This document shows, piece by piece, positions 1 through 12,600 of a stretch of 64,000 nucleotides of DNA (positions are counted from its first letter, which is position 1; each line of letters begins with the position of its first letter). The position numbers and the translations under genes are program-made. The stretch comes from Motacilla alba alba (Eukaryota; Chordata; Aves; Passeriformes; Motacillidae): positions 3,782,001 through 3,846,000 of the forward strand of contig NC_052045.1 in the NCBI RefSeq assembly GCF_015832195.1. The letters are read 5' to 3'. The notes under the pieces were generated by a model. That model had not been told where the DNA came from and made no database searches. It saw only the letters and a list, made by a program, of their open reading frames with translations.

Positions 1-3000
1 GGGTTTCCAGGAAAACTCAGCCCTGCCTCGCTCCATGCCAGCAAAATCTCCAGGTTGTTTTGTTGTTTGCACTTATGACGACTTTCCCCTTTTTTTTTTA
101 ATAGAAATTAATTCCAACCAGCACACAAACAGCAAATAGTGTTGCAAGTTCTCAATGCTGGTAGAGGCAAAAGATAAAGACAATTGTGAATGAATAAATT
201 TGCTTTCCCCTGAAATCGTGTAAATTTTATTTTGAGGTGGAAAAAATGTTCTTTTTTTATTCTACTAGAAAAAACCAAAACCTTCTGAAGTAATGTATCA
301 AGGAGGCTGATATTGTGGAAGTGATTGAGGCTAAAGCATGATGATATCAATCAAAGAATTACAATTTTGTCTACAAAATTTGAAGGAAATTACATTAGCA
401 GCCTAACAAAGTCCAGCACTGCAGCTGCAGGTGAAATGTTTTTATGCATTGAAGTAAATGCAAGGTAAACATTGTCAGATCATTAAAATTATTTTAGATA
501 TTCTGAATATAACATCTAATAGTTTTACACCAAAACTTGAATATTGATCTCCTTTGTTTTCTGCCTTTACTTTCCTATTCTCTCTATCTACCTGCAGCTG
601 AAGTCTTACTCAAAAAGCTGAGAGATATGAATTTACAATATTTGCTTATGTTTTCATTTTCCCTTTTTTCCTGAGCTGTAAAACAATTATTCTCAAAATA
701 TAATCAGACAAGTCTGGATGAAAATCTACCAAAAGGTATAAAAACCCCATGAGAGACATATGATGAGTGGGTGGGTTTTCTTCAGAGTCCATCTGTAAAA
801 GATTTTAGAAAAATGACATCCCACAAATCTTGGTTAGAGGGAAGGATTGGGTCTGAGATGTTCAGAGAAGATAGTTAATGGAATTGTGACAATTTAACTG
901 GGATATGTTTCTGAGAAATGTGTAGTGAAATCTCAAAAGACCAGCATGTAAGAGAAGAGCAAAACAAACGGAAAAATAAAAGGAAATAAAAGTTACAGGC
1001 AGAATGGATTCCTTGAGCCAGTGAAGTGTTTCAAGTTCTATTTGAGTAAACTTCTTGCACCACTACTGAACTGGGAAGGAATTGTGTGTAAGAGACCCCA
1101 GACAGAGGTGTCAAATAAAGGGAAAGAAGAATGGAGGGTGTATTCTGGGATTGCTACCAGTTTGGAACAAGGAATAAGAAAGGGAAAAGCTGGAATAAAA
1201 CTGGGAGGGATGGGATGGGAGGAGATCAGAGCTCCTGAAGGGCACGAGGCAGGGCAGAAACGCATTCCTGGGTCATGGAGGGATGGTCAGTGAGGGAAAC
1301 AGAGTTAAGCTGGGATGAGGAAATTGATCCTGAAAGTGTGAGTGGGGATTAATTTTGTTTGCCCGTGGGTGAACCAGATCAATTCATAAAGACCTGCAGT
1401 GGGCTGGATTGTGCTGCTGTTACAGGGCAGACATTTGAATATGTATGTCAGCGTGAGAGGAATTGACTTTGACTGGGGAAGACAAAGTGACTGAGAATTG
1501 ATTTTTATTGTGGAAGGAAATTGATCCAGAGAGAAGGGGAAAATCACTTTGATTAGTGTGTAAGGAGAGCTCCCACAGCAGTAGAGAACTGACAACAGAA
1601 GAAATGAACTTTGATTTTGGTCATGACATGATTTTGAACGTGGTATTTGTAGCAGTTGGTAAGTGCCCTCCATGAGATAAGATTTTATGTTCTGTTCTGT
1701 GGGATGGCACTAGTCAACTTCCATTCAGAAGAGCAGTAATTCATATTTGAGCCAAAACCACTCGTTACTGAAAGCAGCATTGACCAAAAATTAGAACCAG
1801 GAACTGTATCTTGAATCATTTCAGTATATTGACACTGTCAGTTAAAAGCATGATGAACTTGTTGAATCCAAATTTTCAAGTTTTAATTTATTTTTATGCC
1901 TTTAAAAAGCTGGCATGCTGATTTATATAATGTTTCAGTTGCCATTTCCAATCCAAGGGAGGTCCATTTACTGAAGGCTGAAAAAATCCAAAAGAAAAAA
2001 TACAATTTAAGCAAGTTTACTACACTGCCAACCATTGTGTTGCTTTATATTTGGCACCTGGCAGAGATCTCTTCCTCCTGCCACATGAAATTGTTTGAAT
2101 CTGGCTGTAAGACTCACAAGTGGGATTCCTTTTTCAGGGCAAGGAGGGGATGGAGAATTCTGGGCCTGGAAAAACCAACTTGTGTCCTCGTGGGAATTTT
2201 CAGGTACAAGGTGGACAAAGTGACCTGGTGGAACAGGAACAAATCATTGCTGGCCAAGCTGATTGATTTCTTTGCTAAATTAACAGCCTCTCTGGACTGC
2301 CTCTGCTGATCACAGAATATTATTTCTCTGTTGGGTTTTTTGCTATTGAGTGAATATTGGTATTTCCTCGAACACTCTTGAAGAGAATGAGGTTTTAGTA
2401 ACTATTTTATCAGCAGATTTCATGCTGGGCTTTTTATTATCAATATTTTTCTCTAAGTTAATTTTTAGTCCTTAATTGGTCCATCACAAAACATTAATAT
2501 TCTATTACCTATCACCCACAGGTGCTCACTGAAATAAATACCTAATAAAGGATTTTTTTTTAAGTTAACTGAAGTGTTAAATTTTCAGTTTCTGTGTGAA
2601 AAAAATATATACAAACACTTAGCTTTGGTCATACCTCAATCATACTGTCCTTGTTTTTAAGGAAGTGAATATAAGGACAAGCAAGCATCCTTTGCCACTG
2701 GGCATAATGCAGGAAATTTCTATACAGAGAGACTGTGGAAAGTGAGAATTCTCTGAGAGTTTAGGAAATAGAAATGATTTTTAAAAATGTTGTTATTACT
2801 CAGAATTTTTATCTCAAATATTTTTCAGAAAGCAAAATCCAAGGCAATCATGGTTTGTCATACCAAAGCCAAAATCTGTCTGGAACCTCAAGCATTAAAA
2901 AAATAGATGGACAAAATAATTTTGAAAAAGCAATGATGAGTAATCTAGACAAATTCCACTGTTTCTGAGCAGGTGGCTCATAAATACTGTCATTGTCAGG

Positions 3001-5207
3001 AATTTTGCTCTTTCTTTTTAGTTCCCCTTGCTAGGTTTTCTATCATTATTTTTATCTGACAATATACCTTAGTCTGATTTAAGAGGATTGGTTTGTGATA
3101 AAATATTTTATAAAGTATAGTGGCAAAAATATGTAGGGAACCTAAATACTTCAGTGCATATTTAGTGATTAAAAATCAAACAATTCAGAATTATAGTCCA
3201 AGCTTAACTTGTTGGCAGGTGAAGTGGTTTGTCATAGAATTACACTTATCTTTTAATGGGTGAGTTCAACACATCATAAAGATAATAAAGATACAAGGCA
3301 GTACATGCCAGGTCCAAGTTCAGGAAAGCTAAGGAAGGGCTGCTTTGAAACAAAAAGAGATAAAATTGAAACAAGCACTATGAGAAAGGAAATTATTCTT
3401 TTCATATAGGTTTTCTTTCATTAGGTAATATATGGGAGGTAATAGGAAATATATAGGATGTAATAAATCCCCAAAACAGCACGAGATTTTTCTCAAACTT
3501 TAGAGGTCTGTGTGATACATGGTATTTTATAAATATTGGGTACTTAATTGTCTGTGTGAGAAATAACTGTTATTTATGGCCATTTTATATTTAAACTAAA
3601 TTAAGAGCTGTAACCAAAGCTATCACTCCAGGGTTTATACAGTAATGTCTGGATCCATGTGATGTATTTTAACCTATGCACATATCCATTTAAAAAGGGC
3701 TTTATCTCCTGTTTGACAATCCTTAATAACACAATAGACCACTCCTGTATCCCCTTTCCATCCATTAGTCAATATATCCACAGCAACCAGCAATAACCCA
3801 GCAGCAAAAAGCCTACTTAAGTTCTTTAAAACCTCCCACCTGAATTGCTGTAGCCAGGAAAAACAAATGGGCCCAAAAATGTGTGGCTACATTTTAAAAA
3901 TGTGCTGAGCACCTGCAGCTTCATCAAAGGATGCTGGATGTCAGCACTTAACAATTTAGCCCACCAAATTAAAAATATTAACCGTGTGAATTCATAAAGG
4001 CTGCAGTGATCGGCGGCAGGGCTGGCATTTTCCCAGGGATCCTTCCTCAGCTGGGGATTGTACCAGGTTATTTTTTGTGTTATTTTTGTCACTCTGCCTG
4101 GGTATTTTTGTGACTGCCTGTCCTACACCTTGCTGGGAGATCTGCTTGTTCTGTTGAGGGTACATTGGCTCCAGAGCCTGCACCAAGGAGCTGCTTTGGG
4201 ATCATCCCCAAAACCAAGAAAAATCGATGACCGTGGTTTTTCCAGACATGGTTTTGAGTGCAGCTCCTCACCCCAAATCCCTCTCGCTTTTCCTTTTCCC
4301 CAGACCTGTCTCCATGTTGAAGGCTGTCATCCCAAGGAGTGCAGACAGAAACTGGAAAAAAAGCAGGGCTGACGTTTCTCCAGATCCATCACCTTTTATA
4401 CGTCTGTAGAGGGTAGCTGTGAGCTTGCATTTTTGTATCTGGTTCTCGGAGGACATTAGTTCCTAATAAAAAAAAATTAAATTAAAACCTCATAAATATG
4501 AGACTACAGTGCAGAATTGGAGGCTCATGCTGAAAGGATTTACAGAACTCTCAGCTTTATACTGTTGCTCAATATCATATAAAAGGTTTGTTTCAATGTC
4601 ATAGACCCGGGATTTTCCTGGAAATAAGTCTGTAATGAAATCCTTTATTAACTGCTCACAGTCTTGCAGAAAAACAAGTATATTAAATAAGGAGAATATG
4701 TTCTGGGTTGGGGGTTAGTTTCTCATACAGTTTTAAATTGAGCAGTCTGAGCATTTTAACAATCTTCCTACCGCTATATGACACCTTAATAATACTATTT
4801 AAAAGGTTTGAATTGTTATTTTTGATGCTGGGTCTAGAAACATGGATGTCTACCTCCCTCCCTGCCTCTCTCTATTTCTCTCTCTGTAAACATATCCCCA
4901 GTTTCCCAGCAGGTTCAAACACAGATGGCTGCCTTATTGCGACAGAAGCAAAAATGCTACATTAATGTTTAAAGAGATTAAAAATCCTCTTGGCAGCAGT
5001 GGCATATGTTACCAGTTAATTGTAGCACTGGAAGCTTCCCTGCTGTTTTAAAACATGGACTCATTTTACTTGCTTTCTGCAGAGCAGTATGAAATGTCAA
5101 ATTTGTTGGTATAAGTTTTGAATCCGGTCTGACAAAAATGAGTCATTAAGACAATGTTGTTGTCCTTCTCTAACATAGTTTTTGAATCCAAATAATGTTC
5201 TGCTCCC
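1..5207. other. Intergenic AT-rich DNA, no gene seen
   Basis: This stretch is AT-rich, and its open frames are short (137 codons at most) with no family resemblance I recognise. No splice-flanked exon, RNA gene or clear transposon was found. A run of TCCC/CTCT-rich sequence near 4855-4890 is a minor pyrimidine tract. By position it lies more than 30 kb past the 3' end of DACH2 on the minus strand. The neighbouring gene to the left is outside the window. Confidence 0.6.
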
Positions 5208-5657
5208 ATGCCAGCTCTGGCAGAAAGCTGGCTCCCTGCTCCAGCCCAGCGATCATGTGCACACTTTATGATTTCAGCGGAGGGCTTTGCCTTTGGAAGG
5301 CATTTTTTAGCTCTTCACCTGCATTGTTCCCACCCATTGTCATCCTGGGCCAAAGCAGGCTGCTGGTTTGAATCACTTTACAGATGTAATGGTGGCTTTT
5401 TCTGGCCCAGCGTCCAGCTGGAAGCAGAGCAGTCAGAGGCAGCCCATGCCAGCCTGCGAGCCGTGAGCGGTTCTGCGGCGCTGGAGCCGCTGCTGAGAGC
5501 CGTGGGCAGGGATGAGCACACTGCTGAGGAACATCCCCCTTCCCAAATCCCTGCTCCAGATCAGCAATCCTCGGCAGGACCCTGCTGGCACTGCGCAGCC
5601 ACTGCCCACTACTCTTTGACTGGGGAAAGAAATAGGAAAAAAGTGTTGAAAGGCTGA
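5208..5657 (+). other. GC- and CpG-richer patch with a 149-codon open frame, not recognised
   Basis: This patch is more GC-rich than its surroundings, with a cluster of CpG dinucleotides at about 5455-5515. An open frame of 149 codons runs across it from an ATG at 5208. The predicted product is low in complexity and rich in Ala, Ser, Glu and His. I recognise no domain, signal peptide or membrane segment, and no upstream promoter or splice arrangement supports it. It is most simply a GC-rich intergenic patch whose open frame follows from its composition. A non-coding transcript exon is possible but unsupported. Confidence 0.2.
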
Positions 5658-8600
5658 AAATTTCTATCGTTCCTTGCGTTAAGTTCTGTTGCCATTATTG
5701 GAGATTATCTAGTTCCTCTTAAATCAGGGAGCAGCTGCCACATCAGATATATATTAGGACAAAACAAAGGATTCTGTCTTCCTAACTAGCCTTTCAACCT
5801 CAAATGCTGTTAACAGAACACTTTTGCCTGAGAAAAAGCTGATGATAAAACTTTGTGTTCCTGGACTGAATGATGTCACCTCACCCTGGTTAGAGCTGCA
5901 CAGGCTTTATGGGGCTTAAGTATTCTGGAAAGTAATTGTGGCATAAATACACTCTCATGTCAGGAAGGTAAACAAAACTTAGCCTCACGTATTGTCTGTG
6001 ATCCTTTTTACTATTTGTTCTTTGCCATATGTGCACATTAGGTTTTACAGACAAGTAGATGTGATCTCTGCCCCTCAGGGGTTTGCAGAGGAGATTAAAT
6101 ATCACATGGAGATGAGACATTCTTGTTGGTATTCCCAGCAGGGAGGGCCAAGTGTAGGGTAGGCATGAACTATCCTGGCTTGTCTGAAAAAGAGACCTTT
6201 GAAATCAAGGCTGAAACACATCAGTGGGAGGGAGAGCACAACTCCTTCTCATTTCTTCTGGGGGCTTCAGATTGCCCAGAACATACCTGATACCAATTCC
6301 TGGCATTGATTTCTACATTTTGAAAAATCTGTGCAAACCCACTAGGTTTTCCCTGGTTTCTGACCAGCCTCACTGCTCTATGTTCATGGTTCCTCCCCCT
6401 ATTATTTTTTTTCCTGCTGATTTGATTAGATCATAAGTTCAGAATTATAGACAGTGAAAAATATAGCTCAAGATGTCTAATTAAAGAACAGCTTGTTTGC
6501 TCAGGGATTTGAATTCCCTGCCAGGGGTTCCTGTCCCGGGAGGTTGATTTTTACAGGACCCATGCAAGTCACTGGGTTACAGAGTCATCAAAGGAAATTC
6601 TCTTCCCTGACTGTAAAAAGTTCTGTGCTGACACAATTTACAGTTACATAAATTACATTTGTGTGCTAATTTATACAAGTCTTTCAGGATAGACCTCCAG
6701 AAATTAGCAGGAAATTTTACTTAATTCTGAAGAGGGGGGGATGAGCTGTTGTTTGTCACCCACTCTGTCTCCTGCTAATGGAAAACCAGTGGTACCAGGT
6801 TCTTGCTCAGCTGAAACAGAGCATTTATTCTAGATTGCAAACCAGATCATATCTTTGAGCTATTTGCAGCAGAGCAAACACACAAAACCCAATAACACTG
6901 GCTACTTTCTCAGCATGAATAATAAATGTAATCTTCATATGGGACATTATTATTCTGGAAGACTCGATTAGATCTTGTTTACATCTTACCACAACATTAG
7001 AATACACAAATTATATACCAATGATCAAGTAGTTGCAGAGAAAAAGATTTTGTAAAAATTATTTTAGATAAGAGATACAATTTTTCTCTACCCAAGTTTT
7101 AAACTACTTATTTCAACACTCAGTGCATATCAAAACATCTACTTTCATAAAATACCTTGTGAAGGACTGAATTGAGGGGTTAGTGATAAGAATTCCAGCC
7201 TTTCCAAAGCCTTTCCAAAAATTTGGGTAGTGGTTTATAAAAAAGTAATCCAACAGAAAAGTGAACTCCTTTATCCAGACATTCAAAGTCTGAAACAGAA
7301 GATCAAAATATTATTTTGAGATGGATAAATCTCAAATTCCTTTTCTACAGGCATATTGAAGATGCAGATTGTCTTCTGTTTGTGAGGGTACGTGAGATTT
7401 ACTGGAATTTTTGTCCCAGTACTTACAGACATTCTTTGCTGAAATGCTAAAAACACATACACAATTTCACAAAGGCAGCTGGAAAACATTCTGTATTTTT
7501 CTGAGCAGCAATAGGCATCCCTTACACTGTTTAAATTACAATTACTGGTGTCCTATTATTTGTTTGCATTTTTATTGGAGCAGCAAGATGAGTGCAGATG
7601 TAGCAGCAGTACTAATTCCTTGGGATTCACAGATACCCTAATTAAATTATTTTCATACTTTGTTTTCTGCAAGTGAAGTTTGCAGTTGTAGAAGAGGGTG
7701 TTTTTATCCTTCTTTCTCCGATTTGTGAACTTGTGATTGTAGCATAAAACACTAAAAAAAAATGAGTCTTTAGCTTTGAAGTTATAGTGAACATGTTAAA
7801 CACATAAACAAGCATATTTAGTTACTTTGCATTATTCATGTAACTGCAAAAAGATTCACTCTGGGCAGACAATTACTGTGTATTAATATCTTGCCTTAGG
7901 GCAGTTGAAATGGTTTTTAATGAGGTGTTACCAATCCTGAATATCTTTCACTTGCCACTTGACCCAACAATTTATTTTTTGCTGTACGTGGGACATCTTG
8001 ACATAAAATACTTTATTGCAGGGATTCTGTTAATCATCTGCTATACTTACACAGAATTTCTATTGGCATAAAAGGTATTTATTAAATTAATTCATTTTTT
8101 CTTAAGTAAGGATAACTAGGTACCTATAGATTGAAATTAATTGGAATTTTCTGACTGTTCAGATCCAGAGCCTAAGAAGGACTCTGTTAAATTAGTATTC
8201 AGGTCATGAAAACAACTAATGAGGCTTCAGACCTATAAAAGTCCACTCAAACAAACAGCTGCCAGTGTTTTAGAGAATATTCTGGTCCTGGCATCTGCTA
8301 TGACCTGAAGGGCAGAGCAATATGAACTTAACTAAGACAGTATTTCAGATAATTTGAGATCTAGAGACCAGAGCAATAAAGGGAAGAAAAATGGTTCTTC
8401 CTCCAGTGTGAGGATACAAATATCCCCTGCTCAGCCAAACAGCAGCAACTTGAGTAGAAACAGGATTCCCAAAGTTATTTTCTTCAAATAATATGGTTCA
8501 GGAGCTTGCACTGCACCAGTGGGACTGCTCATAGCTGTATCTGGTGGATAAAATGATATTTCTGAAAAGCTTTGGTGTAAGGAGGCTGTCAGTGACCACA

Positions 8601-11600
8601 GTGTGAATTTTGTACAGGAACTGCCCACAGCAGCAGCCCTGATGTGGGAAGAGTCCCTGCCAAGGCACACCTTGGCATGACCAGAGTTTGCAGCTCTGAT
8701 CTGTTCACACCTCCACTGTTTGCTCCAATAAATCCAGTTTGGATCCTGGGGTACAGAGAAACACCAGCACAGAGCTTTTCCCAGGCTGTTCCTGTCCTGA
8801 ACACAGTTCAGGCATCCTTCTCTCCTGCTCTGCCCTCAGAGGGATTCCCACAGCAGCATGGGTGCCACCAGCAGCTGCAAGTGACAGGAATCAGACACCT
8901 CAGTCTTTTACAAGCCACCATATGACTGTGTTTGGCCCAGAACCACTTGTCTAGAAAGGGGGAAAACAGACATAGCACAAATTAATTTATGGAGAAATTA
9001 CAGCTATCAGGATGAAGAGGTTGACCACTGCTTGGTTTGGTGCTGGAGCATATGGTGCACAAATATAATTCATCTTCCTGACTGGGAGGGGATGCAGGGG
9101 AGAGGGGAATCTCTCTGGCATGGATGCCCACACAATGCCAGTTACTCTGCTGGAGCCTCTCTCTCCCTGTATATGTAATCTATGTTGAATTAATTTGTAG
9201 TTGGCAGAATTTCAAACACATCAACTTCGTTTTCATGTATGTTGATGGGATTTTCTTTTGGATCGGTTTCTTATGTTAATTAGCCCTCCATTTATGCTAC
9301 ATTGTAATGAGGTTTAGCAACTCTGCATGTGCAAGCCTGGTGGGAAATGGGCTGGATGTGCACAGTTTCAACTTTTGCAGTTACCTGGTTTGGACATGTT
9401 ATAGATTTTCCTGTTTCCCAAGTCATGGGCAGTCTTAAGTGGGCCAATCAGTTCTTTTCTAAGTTTTCAATGGAGAGGTTTTAGAGTTTTTAGTTTAGAG
9501 TTTTATAGGGTTTTTTGATGGAATAGAAATCATGTTTTATTAACTATAGTAAAGGAATGAGGGGAGATTTTGGTTGGGAGACTTAATGGTTCTTCAGATC
9601 TTCAGCAGTGAAGTTAAAAAGAATAAATGGGATGGGTTTGCTGTGGCTTCCAGTCAGGCCTGTAGTTGGAAGGGAAATACCAGAGATCTAAAGCAAACTT
9701 TAAGAGATATATTTAAGAGATTAATGCAAGAAAATATTAACTGTCTTTCTTTTTAGCAGAACAGAGACACGAGTTTTTCTGATACAAAGGCACTTCCCTA
9801 TTAATTGCTTTGCTCATCTGATCAACACCTGAAAAACACCTGATACATGTATATATTATGCGTATATAATCATTGATATTTTTATTGGAAGTGCCAGGGT
9901 GAGCACAACCTTCGTGGGGCACAGAGGCTCCCTGCATGTCCCTGCAGGAGCTGGTGGCACACTCGGGATATCAGCACGTGGATCTGGGATTTTGTAGGCA
10001 GAAAGTCTTGCTCTGCGCTTACCCAAGGGAAGGTGAGCACGGCCACTCCATGCCAAAGCTCAGGGTGATGCTACACCCAAGCTCATGTGGCATAGCCTGG
10101 CTTTTAAAATCTCTCTTAAGTCAGTTCAGCACTGTACTAAAGAAGCTCAGCTGGTTTTCAGTCAGCCAGCCAAGCAGGGGCAGGGCAGCCTGTTTCTGCC
10201 TGTGGAACACCTCCCACTCACCCACTCCTTAACACAACCACCTCAGCTGAGCTCGGCACTTAAAAGCTTTTTTCTACAGGAGCCTGAGGCAGGAGCTGTA
10301 ATTGCCAGGTCATAAGTACCTTCTTTAAAGCAAAACCTTATTTATTCCTTCTCCCACACAGCGCAGCTCTTAATGGTGCAGGATTTAAGAGCAATTGTCT
10401 ATTTTTCCCTTTTTAACTACCTCCATTTTCTCTTATAACAGTAGAACTTGATAAGTACAAGTTTCTCTCAAGCAACATTCCCTTTTGAATGAAAGAATCT
10501 TTCTCTCTCCAAATATATTTGCATAGCAAAAAGTAATCCTATTGCCCACTGAAGTACCTTAAAATATTTAGTATTTTTCTGCCATGTTATGGGGGGGAAA
10601 AAAAAGTTCATCTAGATGACGTGGCTTAGACTGTTCCCATTTCTCAGAAGAAGTTTGCAATAAATATTCATCTTAACCTGAGGCATTGTCGTTAATATTC
10701 AAACTCAGGCTTTTCAGCTTTAGATTTTAAGTAAGTGTTCTGGAAATGTATGAATGGATCCTCATTCTCAGCAAATCCATGTTCCACACGGAGATGTATT
10801 TTTACATGTAGAATTATTGATACGAAAATTATGAACTTGTGTGTCCAAACCATTTGGTTCATTCAGCCATTACGGTCATAATTTATTGTGCTGGAACATG
10901 CCTAAAACTCTTCCCCTCACTTAAGTGAAAGAATCAGTGTAATACCAAAACCAGAATTTCTGAAAGGCATTTGTAAGATGTCCTCCCATGTGAGCACTGA
11001 GCAGTGCCATTACGATAAGAATTATATCAGCATTTCCTGTTATGTAATCACCAGTGTGGAAATTATGCTTTATATTCTGTTGAGTGTTGCAGTGATCATG
11101 AAGCAGGGGGAGGACCGAGCCCGAGCTCTCCCTATAAATAACAAAATCAATACCCAATGTTTATCTGTGCTCGGGTTTGTCTGCTTTACCACAGTGAAAA
11201 TTGGAGGCTGCACAAAGAATGAGCACTGGATAAATAATAAGCACTGGCCTTGAAGGGGCATTTTAGGAGGTCGGGTGGTCAATGCAGTAGAAGCATTTGT
11301 TGGCTCTGGGAATCCATCCAGCTTCACACTGTGGTCAAATACAAAGATGACTGAAATCCCAGTATTTCCTGAATTTAACCTTTTAGGAAATCAGAACCTC
11401 AATATATAATTGAATATGCCATTCCCTGGGGAAACCAAACAGCCTCCTTGCCTACTCCATTCAGCTCTTCAGCCCTGTGGTTCTCGCAGTGCTTTAAGTA
11501 AATCAATGTGAAACAGAGAAAGTTTGCAGTATTTAGTTGAATGAAGTCATTTTTAGAGCAGGAAAGAGAATCCCTAATGCTCATAAAGTGGCAAGACTTT

Positions 11601-12510
11601 CTTAATGTGCACTCTCTCAGCAGAACTTGCTGCATAGTCACCCACGGTCAAGAGTCTAGAGGAGAAAGATGTGCAAAACCCTTTGCAGCCATGCATTGCA
11701 TCAGAAACCAGGGGGAAAAGAAAAAATCAGAATAATTAGGCATGCCTATGAGTGTGCCTCACCATAAATAAAACTTGTAAGTATATCATTTTAGTATGCT
11801 TAATTGTTTTGCTAAACTAACTCACTAATGGCTATTGTCTTCTCATAAAGAAAATCCCGAGCATGAAGCAAGACTTCAAAGAAGCCCTGGAAATTCTGCT
11901 CTTGGTTAAGAGATTTCAAGGGGCCCCAAGGCTGGGTGGTAAGCTCTGCACAACTAAATCCCTTAAAGTGCCTTACTCACTGCTTGTCTGCCATCTAACC
12001 CAGCAATCTCTTAACCCCTAACAAAGCCCCAGCTCCTTTGCTGGGTGCACTGTCCTGTTCCCAGCCCTGTCCATACCTGCCTGCCCCAACGGCACGGCCC
12101 AAAAGGGGCAGGGTTGTTCCACACCTGCCTTTTGGGAGCAGCCCTGAACAGATGAGGAGGTGCCATGTTTTGAACACAGCAGCCATAGAGTTGTCCCATG
12201 TATTTTCCTTTAAATCACCGTAGCTACAGATGTGCCCTTGGTTTTCCCCATAAAGACAACAGTCCCTGGCATGGCACCACAGCAGGGACAGGGATTGGTC
12301 TCAGTTAAAGGGGATTTGTGCCAATTTTTTGTAGGACTCTTGATTTTTCTCCTAGAAGAAACCAAATCCAACAAGGGTCCCACTCAGGGAGGGAAGACAA
12401 GGACATGTATCTGAGAAAAAGCCAGGGCAGTGCACTCGTTTACCTGTTCATCAGCTGCCAGGGAAGGACAGAATTGTCTGAGGACATGAGGAGCACTTGC
12501 AGTGTCTCAA
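5658..12510. other. Intergenic DNA, no gene seen
   Basis: No coding exon, RNA gene or clear mobile element was found. The stretches around 9180-9330 and 10990-11100 are AT-rich, non-repetitive and contain TTAATTAG- and TTATGTAA-like motifs. They look like conserved non-coding DNA, but conservation cannot be judged from one sequence. The many short open frames are scattered over both strands without splice context. Confidence 0.6.
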
Positions 12511-12600
12511 ATTCACAGAATTATATTAATGTGTAAGCTGGATGAGACCCCAAAGATCGAGTCTGATTGTTGACCATGTTCCCACCTGCCAAATCCATGT
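12511..12600 (-). mobile_element. Decayed CR1 LINE 3' fragment (tentative)
   Basis: On the plus strand this reads as a degenerate reverse complement of an avian CR1 3' end: CACAGAAT, then a GCTGGATGAGACCCCAAAGA segment, then a GAGTCTGATTGTTGACCATG segment. These correspond to the usual CR1 order of CACAGAAT, GGTTGGAAAAGACC, and GAGTCCAAC followed by CCATG. The element would be in minus orientation, with its 3' end at the lower coordinate. Divergence is high, and the match fades after about 12600. It may extend weakly to about 12735, where an AATGCTTGAGCAGC string recalls the CR1 body. This is an old copy if correct. Confidence 0.45.
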